Positions 51,290 through 60,757 of a DNA stretch of 64,000 nucleotides are shown here, piece by piece (position 1 is the first letter of the stretch; each line of letters starts with the position of its first letter). The position numbers and the translations under genes are program-made. The stretch spans positions 3,658,001-3,722,000 of the forward strand of contig OZ242384.1 of NCBI GenBank assembly GCA_965208965.1, in the 5' to 3' direction. Under the pieces are notes generated by a model. The model was not told the origin of the DNA, made no database searches, and saw only the letters and a program-made list of their open reading frames with translations. This DNA comes from Bin5 sp965208965. Its GTDB lineage: Bacteria > Chloroflexota > Anaerolineae > Caldilineales > Caldilineaceae.

Positions 51290-52276
51290 ATGCCTCTCTG
51301 GTTGACCCGCAACGACGTAGAGAAACTCTTGGACATGCCGGCGGCCATCGAGGCGGTTGCTGAGGCCTACCGCCTGATCTACCGCTGCGAGGCGGAGTTG
51401 CCTGTGCGCTCAAACATTCCGGTCGCGCCGCACGACGGGAGCCTGATGACGATGCCGGCCTATCTGGGCGGAGAGCTGGATGCGCTGGGGGCGAAGCTGA
51501 TCTCCTTTTACGGGACAAACCCTGCGCGGCGCGGTCTACCTGCGATCCAGGGGAATGTGGTCCTTTTCGACGGCAGGGACGGGGCGTTGCTGGCGTTGAT
51601 GGATGCCGGGCATCTGACGGCCATGCGGACGGGGGCGTCCGGGGGTGTGGCGGCGCGCTATCTGGCGAGAGAGGATGCGCGGACGCTGACGATCTTCGGG
51701 AGCGGCGTGCAGGCCCCGTTTCAGATCGAGGCGGCCCTGTGCGAGCGGACGGTTGACCGGGTCCTGGTGATTTCGCGGACGCCGTCGAATGCGGAGTCCC
51801 TGGCGGTCGAGTTGACGGAAAGGTTCGGCGTCGCTGTGCAGGCGACAGCCGATGTCGAAATGGCCGTAGCGGCAGCCGACATACTTGTCACGGCAACCAG
51901 CGCGCATGAACCCCTGTTTGATGGCGCGCAGCTTCGGCCCGGAGTCCACATTTCGGGGATCGGCTCGCACCTGCCCTATGCGAGCGAAGTGGATGCCGTC
52001 ACGCTGGGACGGTCCAAAGTCGTGGTAGATCAGATGAGCGCATGTCTGGCGGAGGCGGGTGATCTGATCCGGCCGATCGAAGAGGGCAGTTACGACGCCG
52101 GTCGGATACACGGCGAGATCGGGGCGATTGTCGAGGGGGAACTGCCCGGGCGTGAAGGTGACGAAGAGATCACGTTCTTCAAGTCGGTTGGACTGGCGGC
52201 GCAGGACGTGGCAGTTGCCCGGGTAGTTTACGTCAAAGCGCTGGAGCAGGGGGCTGGCATTGAGTTGGACGCATGA
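51290..52276 (+). CDS. Ornithine cyclodeaminase / mu-crystallin family protein
   Basis: 328 residues. Family marks: WLTRNDVEKLLDMPAAIEAVAEAY at the start, AYLGGELDALGAKLISFY near 60, the Rossmann loop LTIFGSGVQAPFQIEAAL near 135, and DILVTATSAHEPLFDGAQLRPGVHISGIG near 195. These enzymes reduce or deaminate cyclic imino or amino acids with NAD(P). Ornithine cyclodeaminase itself is only one possibility; alanopine or ketimine reductase activity is equally open. Its stop overlaps the next gene in ATGA, so it is translationally coupled to the acetyltransferase gene. Confidence 0.88.
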   Translation: MPLWLTRNDVEKLLDMPAAIEAVAEAYRLIYRCEAELPVRSNIPVAPHDGSLMTMPAYLGGELDALGAKLISFYGTNPARRGLPAIQGNVVLFDGRDGALLALMDAGHLTAMRTGASGGVAARYLAREDARTLTIFGSGVQAPFQIEAALCERTVDRVLVISRTPSNAESLAVELTERFGVAVQATADVEMAVAAADILVTATSAHEPLFDGAQLRPGVHISGIGSHLPYASEVDAVTLGRSKVVVDQMSACLAEAGDLIRPIEEGSYDAGRIHGEIGAIVEGELPGREGDEEITFFKSVGLAAQDVAVARVVYVKALEQGAGIELDA

Positions 52277-53352
52277 TGGGTACGATGGTTGAAAAGTCGA
52301 CAGGGGCTGGAGTTGGGCTGGTCGAGTTTGATGTGAAGGATCCCCGGCATGTGCAGTGGGCTGTGGAGCTCTGGAATGCGTCCACCGGCAACGAACTTCC
52401 CATCACCGAGAGATTCCTGAGATACAACTGTACAGAAGATGTGGGTATTGCGCGCGGGGGGCGATTTGCTCTCGCGCAGGGCCGTCCCGTGGGATACGTG
52501 TTGTGCAGCGCATATCCCGGCGCGCCGCCTTCGATGCGTACCGATGTCGCGGGCTGGATCGAGGCGATTGCGGTTGCGACTCCCTTTCAGAGGCGGGGAA
52601 TCGGGAGGGCGCTGCTGGAGTGGGCTGAAGGGTGGCTGGCTTCGCCAAGCGTACCAGGCGCAGGGTCCACTCGTCCGCCCGGCGGAGGCGAGGCAGGGCC
52701 TGAAGAGCCGGCAGAGTCGCAGTCGGCTGGTCGGATTCGCGTCGGTGGCGGGCTTCGTCCATTTGTGCCTGGGCCTCTGGCCGGCTCGGGGACAGAGGCG
52801 TTTTTCCTGGCGTGCGGGTATGAGCGCGACGAGGAACCCCTGTCCTGGGACGTGGCGCGGTCTCTCAGCGACTATCAACCGCCTCCACTAAGTGATGTGC
52901 CGGGTGCGGCGCGGCCGGGTCAGCCTGGACAGGAAGCGGATCTGCTGGGTTTTCTGGCCAGGGAGTTTCCGGGACGGTGGCTTTGGCAGGCGGAGAGGTT
53001 CTTGGAAGAAGGCGGGCGGATTTCAGACTATATGCTGCTTTGGACTGATGAAGGTGTACATGGATCCTGCCGTCTTACTTTCGAGGATTCGGTCAGCCCG
53101 ATCGACCGTTTTTTTCCCTACGGGCTGGCGAGGCCGTGGGCACAGCTGGGTTCGATCGGGGTCAGCCAGCGCCTGCGCGGGCAGGGTCTGGGGCTCTATC
53201 TGCTGGATGCGGGACTGAGGCGGCTGCACAACAGCGGCATAAATGGATGCGTGATCGACTGGACGACGATTCTGGACTTCTATGCCAAGTGCGGATTCCG
53301 GCCGTATCGTACGTGGACTCAGTTGAGCCTGAGCCTGGAAAGCAGGGAATAG
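52273..53352 (+). CDS. Protein with two GNAT acetyltransferase domains
   Basis: 359 residues from ATG 52273, overlapping the previous stop. The first GNAT domain has its acetyl-CoA loop as IEAIAVATPFQRRGIGRALLEWAEGWL near 95. The second has SIGVSQRLRGQGLGLYLLDAGL near 295, followed by INGCVIDWTTILDFYAKCGFR. The linker (residues ~125-170) is Pro/Gly-rich and low in complexity. Tandem GNAT proteins often acetylate small amines or amino sugars. It lies between an ornithine-cyclodeaminase-like gene and anmK, hinting at amino-sugar or cell-wall metabolism. Confidence 0.82.
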   Translation: MMGTMVEKSTGAGVGLVEFDVKDPRHVQWAVELWNASTGNELPITERFLRYNCTEDVGIARGGRFALAQGRPVGYVLCSAYPGAPPSMRTDVAGWIEAIAVATPFQRRGIGRALLEWAEGWLASPSVPGAGSTRPPGGGEAGPEEPAESQSAGRIRVGGGLRPFVPGPLAGSGTEAFFLACGYERDEEPLSWDVARSLSDYQPPPLSDVPGAARPGQPGQEADLLGFLAREFPGRWLWQAERFLEEGGRISDYMLLWTDEGVHGSCRLTFEDSVSPIDRFFPYGLARPWAQLGSIGVSQRLRGQGLGLYLLDAGLRRLHNSGINGCVIDWTTILDFYAKCGFRPYRTWTQLSLSLESRE

Positions 53353-53409
53353 AATGAGTTGCGAAACCGTCGAGGCCCAACTCCCGGAAGCTGTTGGCAA
53401 GCGTCAGAA

Positions 53410-54609
53410 ATGAGAGTTGTCGGGCTGATGAGCGGAACCTCTGCTGACGGGATTGACGCTGTTCTGGCAGAGATAACGGGAACTGAAGGCGCTCCGCAGA
53501 TGCGGCAGCTTGCGTTTGAGACGGTTCCTTGGTCTGTGCGAGAAAGGGACCTGATCGTAAGACTGATCGCCGGGCAAGAGGGAACGCGCGCTGTGAGCCG
53601 GGCCGGTTTCCTGCTTGGCGAACAGTTCGCGCAGGCTGCGCTGCGCGTAGCCAAGGCTAGCGGATTGGACATTCAAGAGGTCGACCTGATCGGGTCCCAC
53701 GGGCAGACGGTATGGCACGACGTAGACGAAGACGGCACGGTCCAGTCAACTCTTCAGATTGGCGAGGCGGCTGTCATTGCGGAGAGGACCGGGATCATGA
53801 CCGTTGCAGATTTTCGCGTAGCCGATGTAGCCGCCGGAGGACAGGGCGCGCCGCTCATTCCGATCTTCGACAGGCTCTTTCTGCGGCCCCCGGCAAGTCT
53901 GGGTGGATGTCGGGCGGTACAGAATATCGGCGGCATCGGCAACGTCACGTTCTTGCCGCCTGAGGGATCGGACGCGCCGATTCGGGCCTTTGACACAGGG
54001 CCGGGCAACGTGCTGATTGATTGGGCAGCGGCCCGAGCTACGGATGGCGCTCTGCGGTATGATAAGGACGGCAAGCTGGCGGCCCGCGGGCGCTGCAACG
54101 ACAACCTGGTCGAACACTGGCTTGAACATCCCTACTTTCAACAACCTCCTCCCAAGTCGACCGGGCGGGAGCTGTTCAGCAGTTGCCTGGCCGAAAGGTA
54201 CTGGCTGGAGGCGGCAGAAGCTGGGCTTTCGATGGCCGATTTCACCGCCACAGTTACCGAGTTGACGGCAGCGACCATCGTCGAAAGCTACCGCCGTTTC
54301 GCGCCGCTGCCTGTCATGGAGGTGGTTGTCTGTGGTGGAGGCGCGCGAAACCCCGTGCTGATGGAGCGGATCGAGGCGCAGTTGGCCCTCAGGTGTGGGC
54401 GTGATGCCTCTTTGCTGCGGTATGGGGAAGTGGACGACGTGCCCGGTGACGAGGAGTCGAAAGAGGCACTCGGTTTTGCTCTGCTGGCGTGGCTGGCCGT
54501 TCACGGTGAGGGAGGCAATGTGCCCGAGACCACGGGTGCAAGAGGCGTGCGTGTGTTGGGCAAGATCTCACCGGGCCGGAACTATCGAAGGCTAATGGCA
54601 GATCTTTAG
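53410..54609 (+). CDS. anmK: Anhydro-N-acetylmuramic acid kinase
   Basis: 399 residues from ATG 53410, the usual AnmK start (MRVVGLMSGTSADGIDAVLAE). The frame is open 17 codons earlier, but those look noncoding. Other marks: GSHGQTVWHD near 96, VADFRVADVAAGGQGAPL near 134, QNIGGIGNVTFLP near 178, FDTGPGNVLIDWAA near 198 and VCGGGARNPVL near 308. AnmK phosphorylates and opens 1,6-anhydroMurNAc from peptidoglycan turnover or outside supply, giving MurNAc-6-P. A cell with peptidoglycan recycling is implied. The start codon is firm from the motif. Confidence 0.93.
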   Translation: MRVVGLMSGTSADGIDAVLAEITGTEGAPQMRQLAFETVPWSVRERDLIVRLIAGQEGTRAVSRAGFLLGEQFAQAALRVAKASGLDIQEVDLIGSHGQTVWHDVDEDGTVQSTLQIGEAAVIAERTGIMTVADFRVADVAAGGQGAPLIPIFDRLFLRPPASLGGCRAVQNIGGIGNVTFLPPEGSDAPIRAFDTGPGNVLIDWAAARATDGALRYDKDGKLAARGRCNDNLVEHWLEHPYFQQPPPKSTGRELFSSCLAERYWLEAAEAGLSMADFTATVTELTAATIVESYRRFAPLPVMEVVVCGGGARNPVLMERIEAQLALRCGRDASLLRYGEVDDVPGDEESKEALGFALLAWLAVHGEGGNVPETTGARGVRVLGKISPGRNYRRLMADL

Positions 54610-54642
54610 AGTCTTTACCTTTCCCACGATGTACATTCCAAA

Positions 54643-57444
54643 TCACATCATGGACACCGGGTCGATGTCGATACGCCAACCGAAGGGAATGTCGATGCCT
54701 TGCAAAAAGGCGGAGGGATCGGTCGCGCGTACGATTATCTGCCAGCGGAAGTAGTTGCGAAAGCGGGCATATGGCGCCGGGGCAGGGCCCAGCAGATCGA
54801 CTCCTTCGCCCCAGATGCCGATCTCTTCTGCGCGCAGCTGCAAGTTCATCATCATCCGTTCGGTCTGCTCCACGACCGTTTCCAGCCTTTTGTGCCAGAA
54901 AATCAGACGTGCAAGCCTGCTGACGGGCGGGTATTCCTGCTCGCGCCGGAACTCCATTTCCCTTTGGTAGAAGGCGTGATAGTCGTGTTTGGCGGCTGCC
55001 TGGAGGGCGTAATGTTGAGGCGTGTAGCTCTGGAAAATGACCCGCCCGCCTTTACGGCTGCGTCCGGCGCGGCCTGCCACCTGTGTCAGAAGTTGGAAGG
55101 TGCGTTCCGGGCCGCGAAAGTCTGGCAGATAGAGGCCCACGTCGGCGGCGACGACGCCGACCAGGGTGACGAGCGGCAGGTCCAGCCCTTTGGCAATCAT
55201 CTGAGTGCCAATGAGGACGTCGGCCTCGTGACTGGCGAAATGCTCGAGAATCTGTTCGTGGCTGCCTTTGCGACCGGTTGTGTCGCGGTCCCAGCGCAGG
55301 AGGCGGGCACGTGGAGAGATCTGGCTTACGATCTCTTCGATGCGCTGGGTGCCGGTGCCGAAGTAGCGGATGCGGTGACTGTTGCATGACGGGCAGTTGT
55401 CGGGGATCGGCTCGCGGGCGTTGCAGCGGTGGCAGATGAGTTGCGAGGCGCGTTCGTGGAAGGTGAGGGGCGTCTCGCAGCGGGGACATTCGGAGACGAA
55501 TCCGCAGTCGCGGCACATTACAAAGGAGTGAGTGCCGCGGCGGTTGAGGAAGAGAATGGCCTGTTCGCCGGCGTCGAGAACGGCGTGGAGTTCGGATTGA
55601 AGGCTGCGGCTGAAGATGCTGCGATTGCCGGCGCGGAGTTCATTGCGCATGTCGACGATTTCGACGGGAGGCAGACCTGCGTAGGCGGGTGGCCCTGGCG
55701 GATCGCGACTTTCTCCCAGGCTGGTTCCCTCCAGTTCACCGTGCCCTGTCACTCTGTCTGGCATTTCAAGGAGCTTCAGGCTGCCCTGTTGGGCGGCATG
55801 ATAAGTGTCCAATGAGGGTGTGGCAGTTCCCAGGATCAAGGCGCTGCCGGTTGCCGCTGCCAGCCGCGTTGCGACGGTGCGGGCGTCGTAGAATACGGTA
55901 AAGCTGCCCCATTCGTCGGTGTCCTGCTTGTATGTGGACTCGTGTTCTTCATCTACGATGATCAGGCCCAGCCGGGGAAGGGGAGAGAAAAGCGCGCTGC
56001 GGGCGCCTACGATGACGTCGATCATGCCCTCGCGCGCCCTGCGCCAGACGTCGTAGCGCTGGTTGGCGCTTAGTCCGGAGTGGATTACGGAGATTCGGTC
56101 GGGAAAGCGGCCGGCGAAGCGGGAGACGGTCTGAGGAGTCAGGGCGATTTCCGGAACGAGGACGATGGCCTGGCGATTGCGTGCCAAAGTTTCGGCTAGG
56201 GCTCTCAGGTAGATTTCGGTCTTGCCGCTTCCGGTCGCTCCGTGGAGGAGAAATCTTTCGCCTCGAACTGCGGCGTCCTCGGGACGACCACTGTCTGGGA
56301 AGCCGAGGTTCGATTCGATGGAAGCTGTTGGAAAGCAGCTGTTACTAATCTCGTCCCAAACGCATTGCTGCTGGTCTGTCAATTCAGGCGGTTGGGTCCT
56401 TGGGTATGTGCGGCCGCCAAGTGGATCTCGGTAGCGCACTTTCTGTTCAAACCGGATCAGTCCGGCGTCCTGCAGTCTTCGGAGGGAGGCCAGATTGGCG
56501 TCGACTTCCGCATAGAGGTCGGTCTTCCACATAGGCGCGTCGGATAGGGCAAGGGCATGCAGAATAGCCTCATATCTTGACGCGCCCTTCAACTGCAGAA
56601 TGGCTTCCTCTACGGCTTCGAGGGGCTGGACCAACACTGCTTCTCCGTTCAACAGACGGATCAGCCCTTTTTCCTGCAGGGCTGAAATGGGCCCCATCGA
56701 AGAAAGATTGCAGGCTCTTCTTAGTTCCTTGACTGGTTTGACGCTGGTGGCCTCTGGTAGGAATTCGGCGAGGACCTCCGCCTGCTTGCTCTTGTGTTCG
56801 AGTCCAAGCAGACGTTTACGGATGGTCGCGGGTTCGATGAGAAGTTCTATCTGTTCTTCCCGCTTGACGCGGACTTTGGGAGGCGCCCCGCTCTTGCTGA
56901 GGAGGCCTGGCGTCAGGAAGAGCTTTACGGCTTCGGAGATCGGCGCTACGTAATAGTCGGCGATCCAGAAGGCAACGTCCAGCTGGGCCTGGGTCAACAC
57001 GGGCCGCGGCCGGGCCAGTCTATCGATGGCTCTTGTCTCCACCGGAGAGGACTGTGCGGGCCCAACAACGATTCCTTGCAGTTGCTGCCTGCCAAAAGGA
57101 ACCCACACCAGGTGGCCGGGCTCGACTTCCCCTAAGAGGTTGGGAGGCAGGTGATAGTGGAATGTCTGAAATCGGGCTGCGCCGCCGGTACGCTGATGAA
57201 CAGATTCCGGCGTTGATTGCCCAGGTGGGAAACTCAGTTCACCGCTTTCTTCGAGGGTCCCGAGATCATTTTCGGGCGGCGGTAGTTCCTCTTGCCTGAA
57301 AGAGCGGCGAATCGGGACAAATATGACTACCTCAACCAGTGACTTTCCATCTGGCACTGGATAGTCCTCCGGTACTTGCGGCTCAAATGTTCGCAACACT
57401 TCTACGGGATTGTAGCGCAAATGCCGTATGGCTCCCAAGGGCAA
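54643..57444 (-). CDS. priA: Primosomal protein N' (replication restart helicase PriA)
   Basis: 933 residues from TTG 57444 (start uncertain; the first ~80 residues before FQTFHYHLPPNLLGEVEPG look atypical). Domains: 3'BD with HLVWVPFGRQQLQGIVVG near 110, winged helix, then the helicase core with Walker A HGATGSGKTEIYLRALAETL near 405, DEEH box in LIIVDEEHESTYKQD near 503, and QVAGRAGRSRKGG near 800. Eight Cys of the zinc-binding region lie in the stretch CRDCGFVSECPRCETPL to CPSCNS near 655-700. It reloads the replisome at stalled forks. Convergent with anmK. Confidence 0.93.
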   Translation of the reverse strand: MPLGAIRHLRYNPVEVLRTFEPQVPEDYPVPDGKSLVEVVIFVPIRRSFRQEELPPPENDLGTLEESGELSFPPGQSTPESVHQRTGGAARFQTFHYHLPPNLLGEVEPGHLVWVPFGRQQLQGIVVGPAQSSPVETRAIDRLARPRPVLTQAQLDVAFWIADYYVAPISEAVKLFLTPGLLSKSGAPPKVRVKREEQIELLIEPATIRKRLLGLEHKSKQAEVLAEFLPEATSVKPVKELRRACNLSSMGPISALQEKGLIRLLNGEAVLVQPLEAVEEAILQLKGASRYEAILHALALSDAPMWKTDLYAEVDANLASLRRLQDAGLIRFEQKVRYRDPLGGRTYPRTQPPELTDQQQCVWDEISNSCFPTASIESNLGFPDSGRPEDAAVRGERFLLHGATGSGKTEIYLRALAETLARNRQAIVLVPEIALTPQTVSRFAGRFPDRISVIHSGLSANQRYDVWRRAREGMIDVIVGARSALFSPLPRLGLIIVDEEHESTYKQDTDEWGSFTVFYDARTVATRLAAATGSALILGTATPSLDTYHAAQQGSLKLLEMPDRVTGHGELEGTSLGESRDPPGPPAYAGLPPVEIVDMRNELRAGNRSIFSRSLQSELHAVLDAGEQAILFLNRRGTHSFVMCRDCGFVSECPRCETPLTFHERASQLICHRCNAREPIPDNCPSCNSHRIRYFGTGTQRIEEIVSQISPRARLLRWDRDTTGRKGSHEQILEHFASHEADVLIGTQMIAKGLDLPLVTLVGVVAADVGLYLPDFRGPERTFQLLTQVAGRAGRSRKGGRVIFQSYTPQHYALQAAAKHDYHAFYQREMEFRREQEYPPVSRLARLIFWHKRLETVVEQTERMMMNLQLRAEEIGIWGEGVDLLGPAPAPYARFRNYFRWQIIVRATDPSAFLQGIDIPFGWRIDIDPVSMM

Positions 57445-57538
57445 GACACCTTGGCCGGGTTGGCAGCTGGAGTGGAAAGGGTCTGAACCGCTGTGGGGCG
57501 AAAGTTATACGAGGTTGCGCTGGTCCCGCCATCAGGGT

Positions 57539-58951
57539 CTACCACCGGCGGCGGCGCTGGAAGGTAAGCAGACTGGTGATGCGAAAAATAGCGGCGTAAA
57601 CGTACACCTGCCATATGCCGATGGGTAGGGCCGCGGCCGCGGGCAGATAGATGGTCACCGGATGTCCGATTATCGAGGCGTTCAGGCTGTTGAAGAGGGC
57701 CGCCAAAAGCCCGTATGTTGCTAGCCCCAGAAATACCCCCATGAGCGGCTGAACAAATGATCGAAGGATATACAGGCGGTCAAACTCCTCGTGAACTCGC
57801 ATTCGCTCGAAGAGAAATGAAATCGTTCCCAGCCAGCCGCCGATACCTCCGGTGACAACTGTCCACAGCAATGGATAGTAGTGAGAAGTGTTCCATCCCG
57901 TACTCGAGGAGACTGCACCGATGACTTTGTTTACGTCGAGCGGGTAGAGATAGAGGGCGGCGCCGAGTCCTCCTAGTCCGGCCAGCCAAAGGATCAGCAA
58001 CGTGAAAGTGCGAAGCGCAATGCCGCGCGAGCGTCTGCGGCTGATCCTGGCGCGTTCGATAATCTGTCTCGCCTGTTGAATATTGTACTGAGCCCTTTCA
58101 ATCCGATTGGGCTGGCTTGAAATGATCTCTCTGGCCTCCCGCAACAGCGACAAGGCATGCCCCGTGTTTTCACGCCGAGTTTCCCTGAAGCGGTCGATTG
58201 CCTCATAGAGGTTGAGGATCTCTTCTTCGACCAGCTGTGCATCTTCAGATAGTGATTCGGGCGCGACCTCGAACATGAGTCGCTCCGGCGGCTGGGCTAC
58301 GCTGACGGGACTATCCAGAAGAGAATCAGATTGAGGCTGGTAATTCTGAATGGGAAACTGCTGCTGTTGATGCTCAGGCTGGGGCGTACCCGGGCCCGGT
58401 TGGCCATGGGGCAGATCAGTCTCGACAGGCTGTTCGAAAACTTGGGGCGCCTGACTGGGACTTTCCAATTGGGGAGCCGAATCGGAGTCTGGCAGGATAT
58501 CCTGCTGATGCGAAGATTGGGAGCGCTGCGATGACTCCACTTCCCGATCCCCATGTTCGGCATAGCCCCAATCTGTGTCTGATGTATTGGGGACGGCAGG
58601 ACTATTCTGAACAGGTTCTGAAGGTGTCAGACCGTCCGGTTCGGACTCGTCATTCCGGCCGAATCCTGGGGAAGGTCGCGTCTGGTCCTCCGCCGGACTT
58701 GCGGGATCTTGACTTGTACTGTTCTGGGATGCGCTGGAGGAGGAATCGCCGGGTCCCGTTGACATTTGCTCGAGGAGAAATTCGGCGCGTTGACGTAGCG
58801 CAGCGAGTTGTGCCGCCGACTCCTCCAGCATTTGCAGAGAGGACGGTTCATCCCGTGCCGAGGCTTTCGGTCCAGTGGCCGCCTGATTTTCTTCGGACTT
58901 TCTCTCGTTGTCGGCCGAAGTTCGGGGGGCGTTTTCTGATTCAGAGTTCAA
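57539..58951 (-). CDS. Uncharacterised membrane protein with long low-complexity N-terminus
   Basis: 470 residues, family not recognised. Residues ~1-35 are acidic, ~35-70 form a short coiled coil (EESAAQLAALRQRAEFLLEQ), and ~70-225 are Ser/Pro/Gln/Glu-rich and probably disordered. Residues ~230-305 are a second, longer helical stretch (EEEILNLYEAIDRFRET onward) ending in basic RRRSRG. Four hydrophobic segments follow (near 310-335, 365-385, 405-425 and 440-460), and the end is basic. It lies between priA and rpmH, on the opposite strand to the rpmH group. A structural or envelope role is guesswork. Confidence 0.55.
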   Translation of the reverse strand: MNSESENAPRTSADNERKSEENQAATGPKASARDEPSSLQMLEESAAQLAALRQRAEFLLEQMSTGPGDSSSSASQNSTSQDPASPAEDQTRPSPGFGRNDESEPDGLTPSEPVQNSPAVPNTSDTDWGYAEHGDREVESSQRSQSSHQQDILPDSDSAPQLESPSQAPQVFEQPVETDLPHGQPGPGTPQPEHQQQQFPIQNYQPQSDSLLDSPVSVAQPPERLMFEVAPESLSEDAQLVEEEILNLYEAIDRFRETRRENTGHALSLLREAREIISSQPNRIERAQYNIQQARQIIERARISRRRSRGIALRTFTLLILWLAGLGGLGAALYLYPLDVNKVIGAVSSSTGWNTSHYYPLLWTVVTGGIGGWLGTISFLFERMRVHEEFDRLYILRSFVQPLMGVFLGLATYGLLAALFNSLNASIIGHPVTIYLPAAAALPIGIWQVYVYAAIFRITSLLTFQRRRRW

Positions 58952-59586
58952 GATACTCTACAGTTCATTATGAAACGCCAAATGCCCGGAGGCGGCACCG
59001 GTTTGACGGAAGGTCGGCCGCCCGACAGAGGACCGGCGGCTGTATAGTACTATATCATACGGCATAATTGAGCGAAAAAGCCTACTCTCTAATTCATAGT
59101 TGCTAAAGTATGCAGTCTCTATGAACAATGATCCCTTCGGTGGGCATGCTAAGCGCGAACGGACCGCGACGTTCTTGACTCGGCCTGCTTCCGGGTCGGC
59201 ACCATGTCAGGACTGTATCCGGCGAAAAACGATTCGGGCAAATGCTCGATCCGGCGCTGACGTGAAAGTAACAAGACGCAGATGCAGTCCGAAAGAATTC
59301 ACGGCTGAATTCTCCCGGTCCCAGGTAGACCAGACCTGTGACCGGACACCATGGCAAATGCGGCCCGAATGTTCAACAATAGTGTAGCAGCCGGTGCGGC
59401 CTTTGCGAATGCCCGCAAGGTGCGACTCCGAAAGTGAGAAAGTCGGTGACGGTTCTTTGAGGGCGGTATGAACTGGGGAATAGCAGAGTATCGAAAATAG
59501 CGTAAGATTTGACACTGGCCGTCGATGCCACGTATAATTGACTATTGGTAGTTATTCTGAATTGTCAATTTTGAAGGAGCAGGGAT
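58952..59586. other. 635-bp noncoding region upstream of rpmH
   Basis: No credible gene on either strand. AT-rich pieces at 59041-59110 (CTGTATAGTACTATATCATA) and a palindrome GAATTC-ACGGCT-GAATTC at 59298-59315 are visible. The rpmH promoter lies at the right end. I found no DnaA box of TTATCCACA type, so it cannot be called an origin on sequence alone, although rpmH regions often border one. Confidence 0.4.
59509..59538 (+). promoter_or_regulatory. Strong sigma70-type promoter for the rpmH operon
   Basis: Perfect TTGACA (59509-59514), 18-bp spacer and perfect TATAAT (59533-59538), ~50 bp upstream of rpmH. A small ATTGTCAATT inverted repeat follows in the leader. Confidence 0.8.
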
Positions 59587-59751
59587 ATGCCCAAACGAAC
59601 CTGGCAACCAAAGGTTCGCAAGCGGCTGCGGACACACGGCTTTCGAAAGCGAATGAGAAAACCCGGCGGGCGCAATGTTTTGAAGCGGCGCCGGCTGAAG
59701 CAGAGGACGGAACTGACTGTCAAGCTTTCAACTCGCAAACGAACGTTCTAG
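59587..59751 (+). CDS. rpmH: 50S ribosomal protein L34
   Basis: 54 residues, ending RKRTF, preceded by AAGGAG. It opens MPKRTWQPKVRKRLRTHGFR and continues with the L34 signature RMRKPGGRNVLKRRRLK. Highly basic, a component of the large ribosomal subunit near the exit tunnel. Length is a few residues above the commonest bacterial form (44-47), in the C-terminal tail. First gene of the classic rpmH-rnpA-yidD-yidC-jag order. Confidence 0.96.
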   Translation: MPKRTWQPKVRKRLRTHGFRKRMRKPGGRNVLKRRRLKQRTELTVKLSTRKRTF

Positions 59752-59914
59752 TTGGACGACCTACCTCGTCAAGGGGCGCTTAACTGCGCTGGTAGGATAC
59801 GGCTGCAAGCGGGCGCGGGGGATCGCTGGGTGAGGAGCAGGACACTATGGCTCTCCTGGCTCGGCTAACCAACCGCACTTGAGAACATACTGAATCTTTT
59901 GGAAGCGCAGCGGC

Positions 59915-60280
59915 TTGAAACGACGCTATCGAGTACGGGACAATGGCCGGTTCCAGGAGATCCGCCGGACGGGACAGACGTATAGCAACCGCCTCGCCGT
60001 TTTGTGCATTTTGGAGAATCGCCTTCCATACAGCCGTTTCGGCTTCTCCGTAAGCCGCCGCATTGGCAATGCCGTTGTGCGGAACCGTGTAAAGAGGCGG
60101 ATGCGTGAATCGACACGGCTGCGCATGAGTCAGATTCAGCCCGGATGGGACTGCGTTGTAATAGCCCGTTCTCCGATTCGGAAGGCAACGTACGCGCAGA
60201 TCGACGCCGCCCTTTCGCGCCTCTGTGGCAGAGCAGCTCTGTTCGTCACCGAGTTGGGCCGAAACGAGGGCCGGGCCTGA
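59915..60280 (+). CDS. rnpA: Ribonuclease P protein component
   Basis: 121 residues from TTG 59915 (GGAAG upstream). It has MKRRYRVRDNGRFQEIRRTGQTYSN at the start, then RFGFSVSRRIGNAVVRNRVKRRMRE near 41-65, which is the RNR/RNA-binding motif, and IARSPIRKATYAQIDAAL near 82. Binds the RNase P RNA and helps mature tRNA 5' ends. Lies 163 bp after rpmH and 12 bp before yidD in the expected order. Confidence 0.95.
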   Translation: MKRRYRVRDNGRFQEIRRTGQTYSNRLAVLCILENRLPYSRFGFSVSRRIGNAVVRNRVKRRMRESTRLRMSQIQPGWDCVVIARSPIRKATYAQIDAALSRLCGRAALFVTELGRNEGRA

Positions 60281-60292
60281 AAGAGGCAAGCC

Positions 60293-60502
60293 GTGCGATC
60301 CGTCTTGTTGCTTTTGATAAGACTCTATCAGAGGGGCATTTCGCCGCTGATGGGGAGCAATTGCCGTTTCTATCCGACCTGTTCGCAGTACACGTATGAG
60401 GCGGTGAAACGATACGGGGCGGCCCAGGGGGGATGGATGGGATTGCGGCGCATATGCCGGTGCCATCCATGGCATCCAGGTGGATTCGACCCAGTTCCCT
60501 GA
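60293..60502 (+). CDS. yidD: Membrane protein insertion efficiency factor YidD
   Basis: 69 residues from GTG 60293. It has the family's LIRLYQRGISPLMGSNCRFYPTCSQYTYEAV and ends with LRRICRCHPWHPGGFDPVP. Four conserved Cys are present. It lies between rnpA and yidC as in most bacteria and aids insertion of membrane proteins by YidC. Confidence 0.95.
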   Translation: MRSVLLLLIRLYQRGISPLMGSNCRFYPTCSQYTYEAVKRYGAAQGGWMGLRRICRCHPWHPGGFDPVP

Positions 60503-60721
60503 GGAGATGCTGATCTCTTGCCTTTTCTCGTCGCGTTCGCTCTGGAGTAGGCGTTGGCCAGCGGTGAGGGCAGTTTGCCGGACTGCGATTCACCCGTCCA
60601 GGACTTGAGATGGCGGCAGGTCTGTGGATGCCGGGGCCGTCCGGAAGGTGAGACGGCCGGACTAGTTGAAGTCGAACGGTGCCCCAGGCTGTGTCAGCCA
60701 TGACGTAAACCGGCCCTGCCG

Positions 60722-60738
60722 GCGCCAATGATTGGCGC
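60722..60738 (+). promoter_or_regulatory. Small hairpin just ahead of the yidC ribosome-binding site
   Basis: GCGCCAA (60722-60728), loop TGA, TTGGCGC (60732-60738), then CGACTAGGAGAAAAACT and GTG 60758. The stem ends 8 bp before the AGGAG site, so it may tune yidC translation. It lies in the 255-bp gap between yidD and yidC, which otherwise holds nothing recognisable. Confidence 0.4.
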
Positions 60739-60757
60739 GGCGACTAGGAGAAAAACT

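Noticed and set aside
58952..59586. Possible replication origin
   Set aside because: No DnaA-box cluster or dnaA gene seen; kept only as noncoding region.
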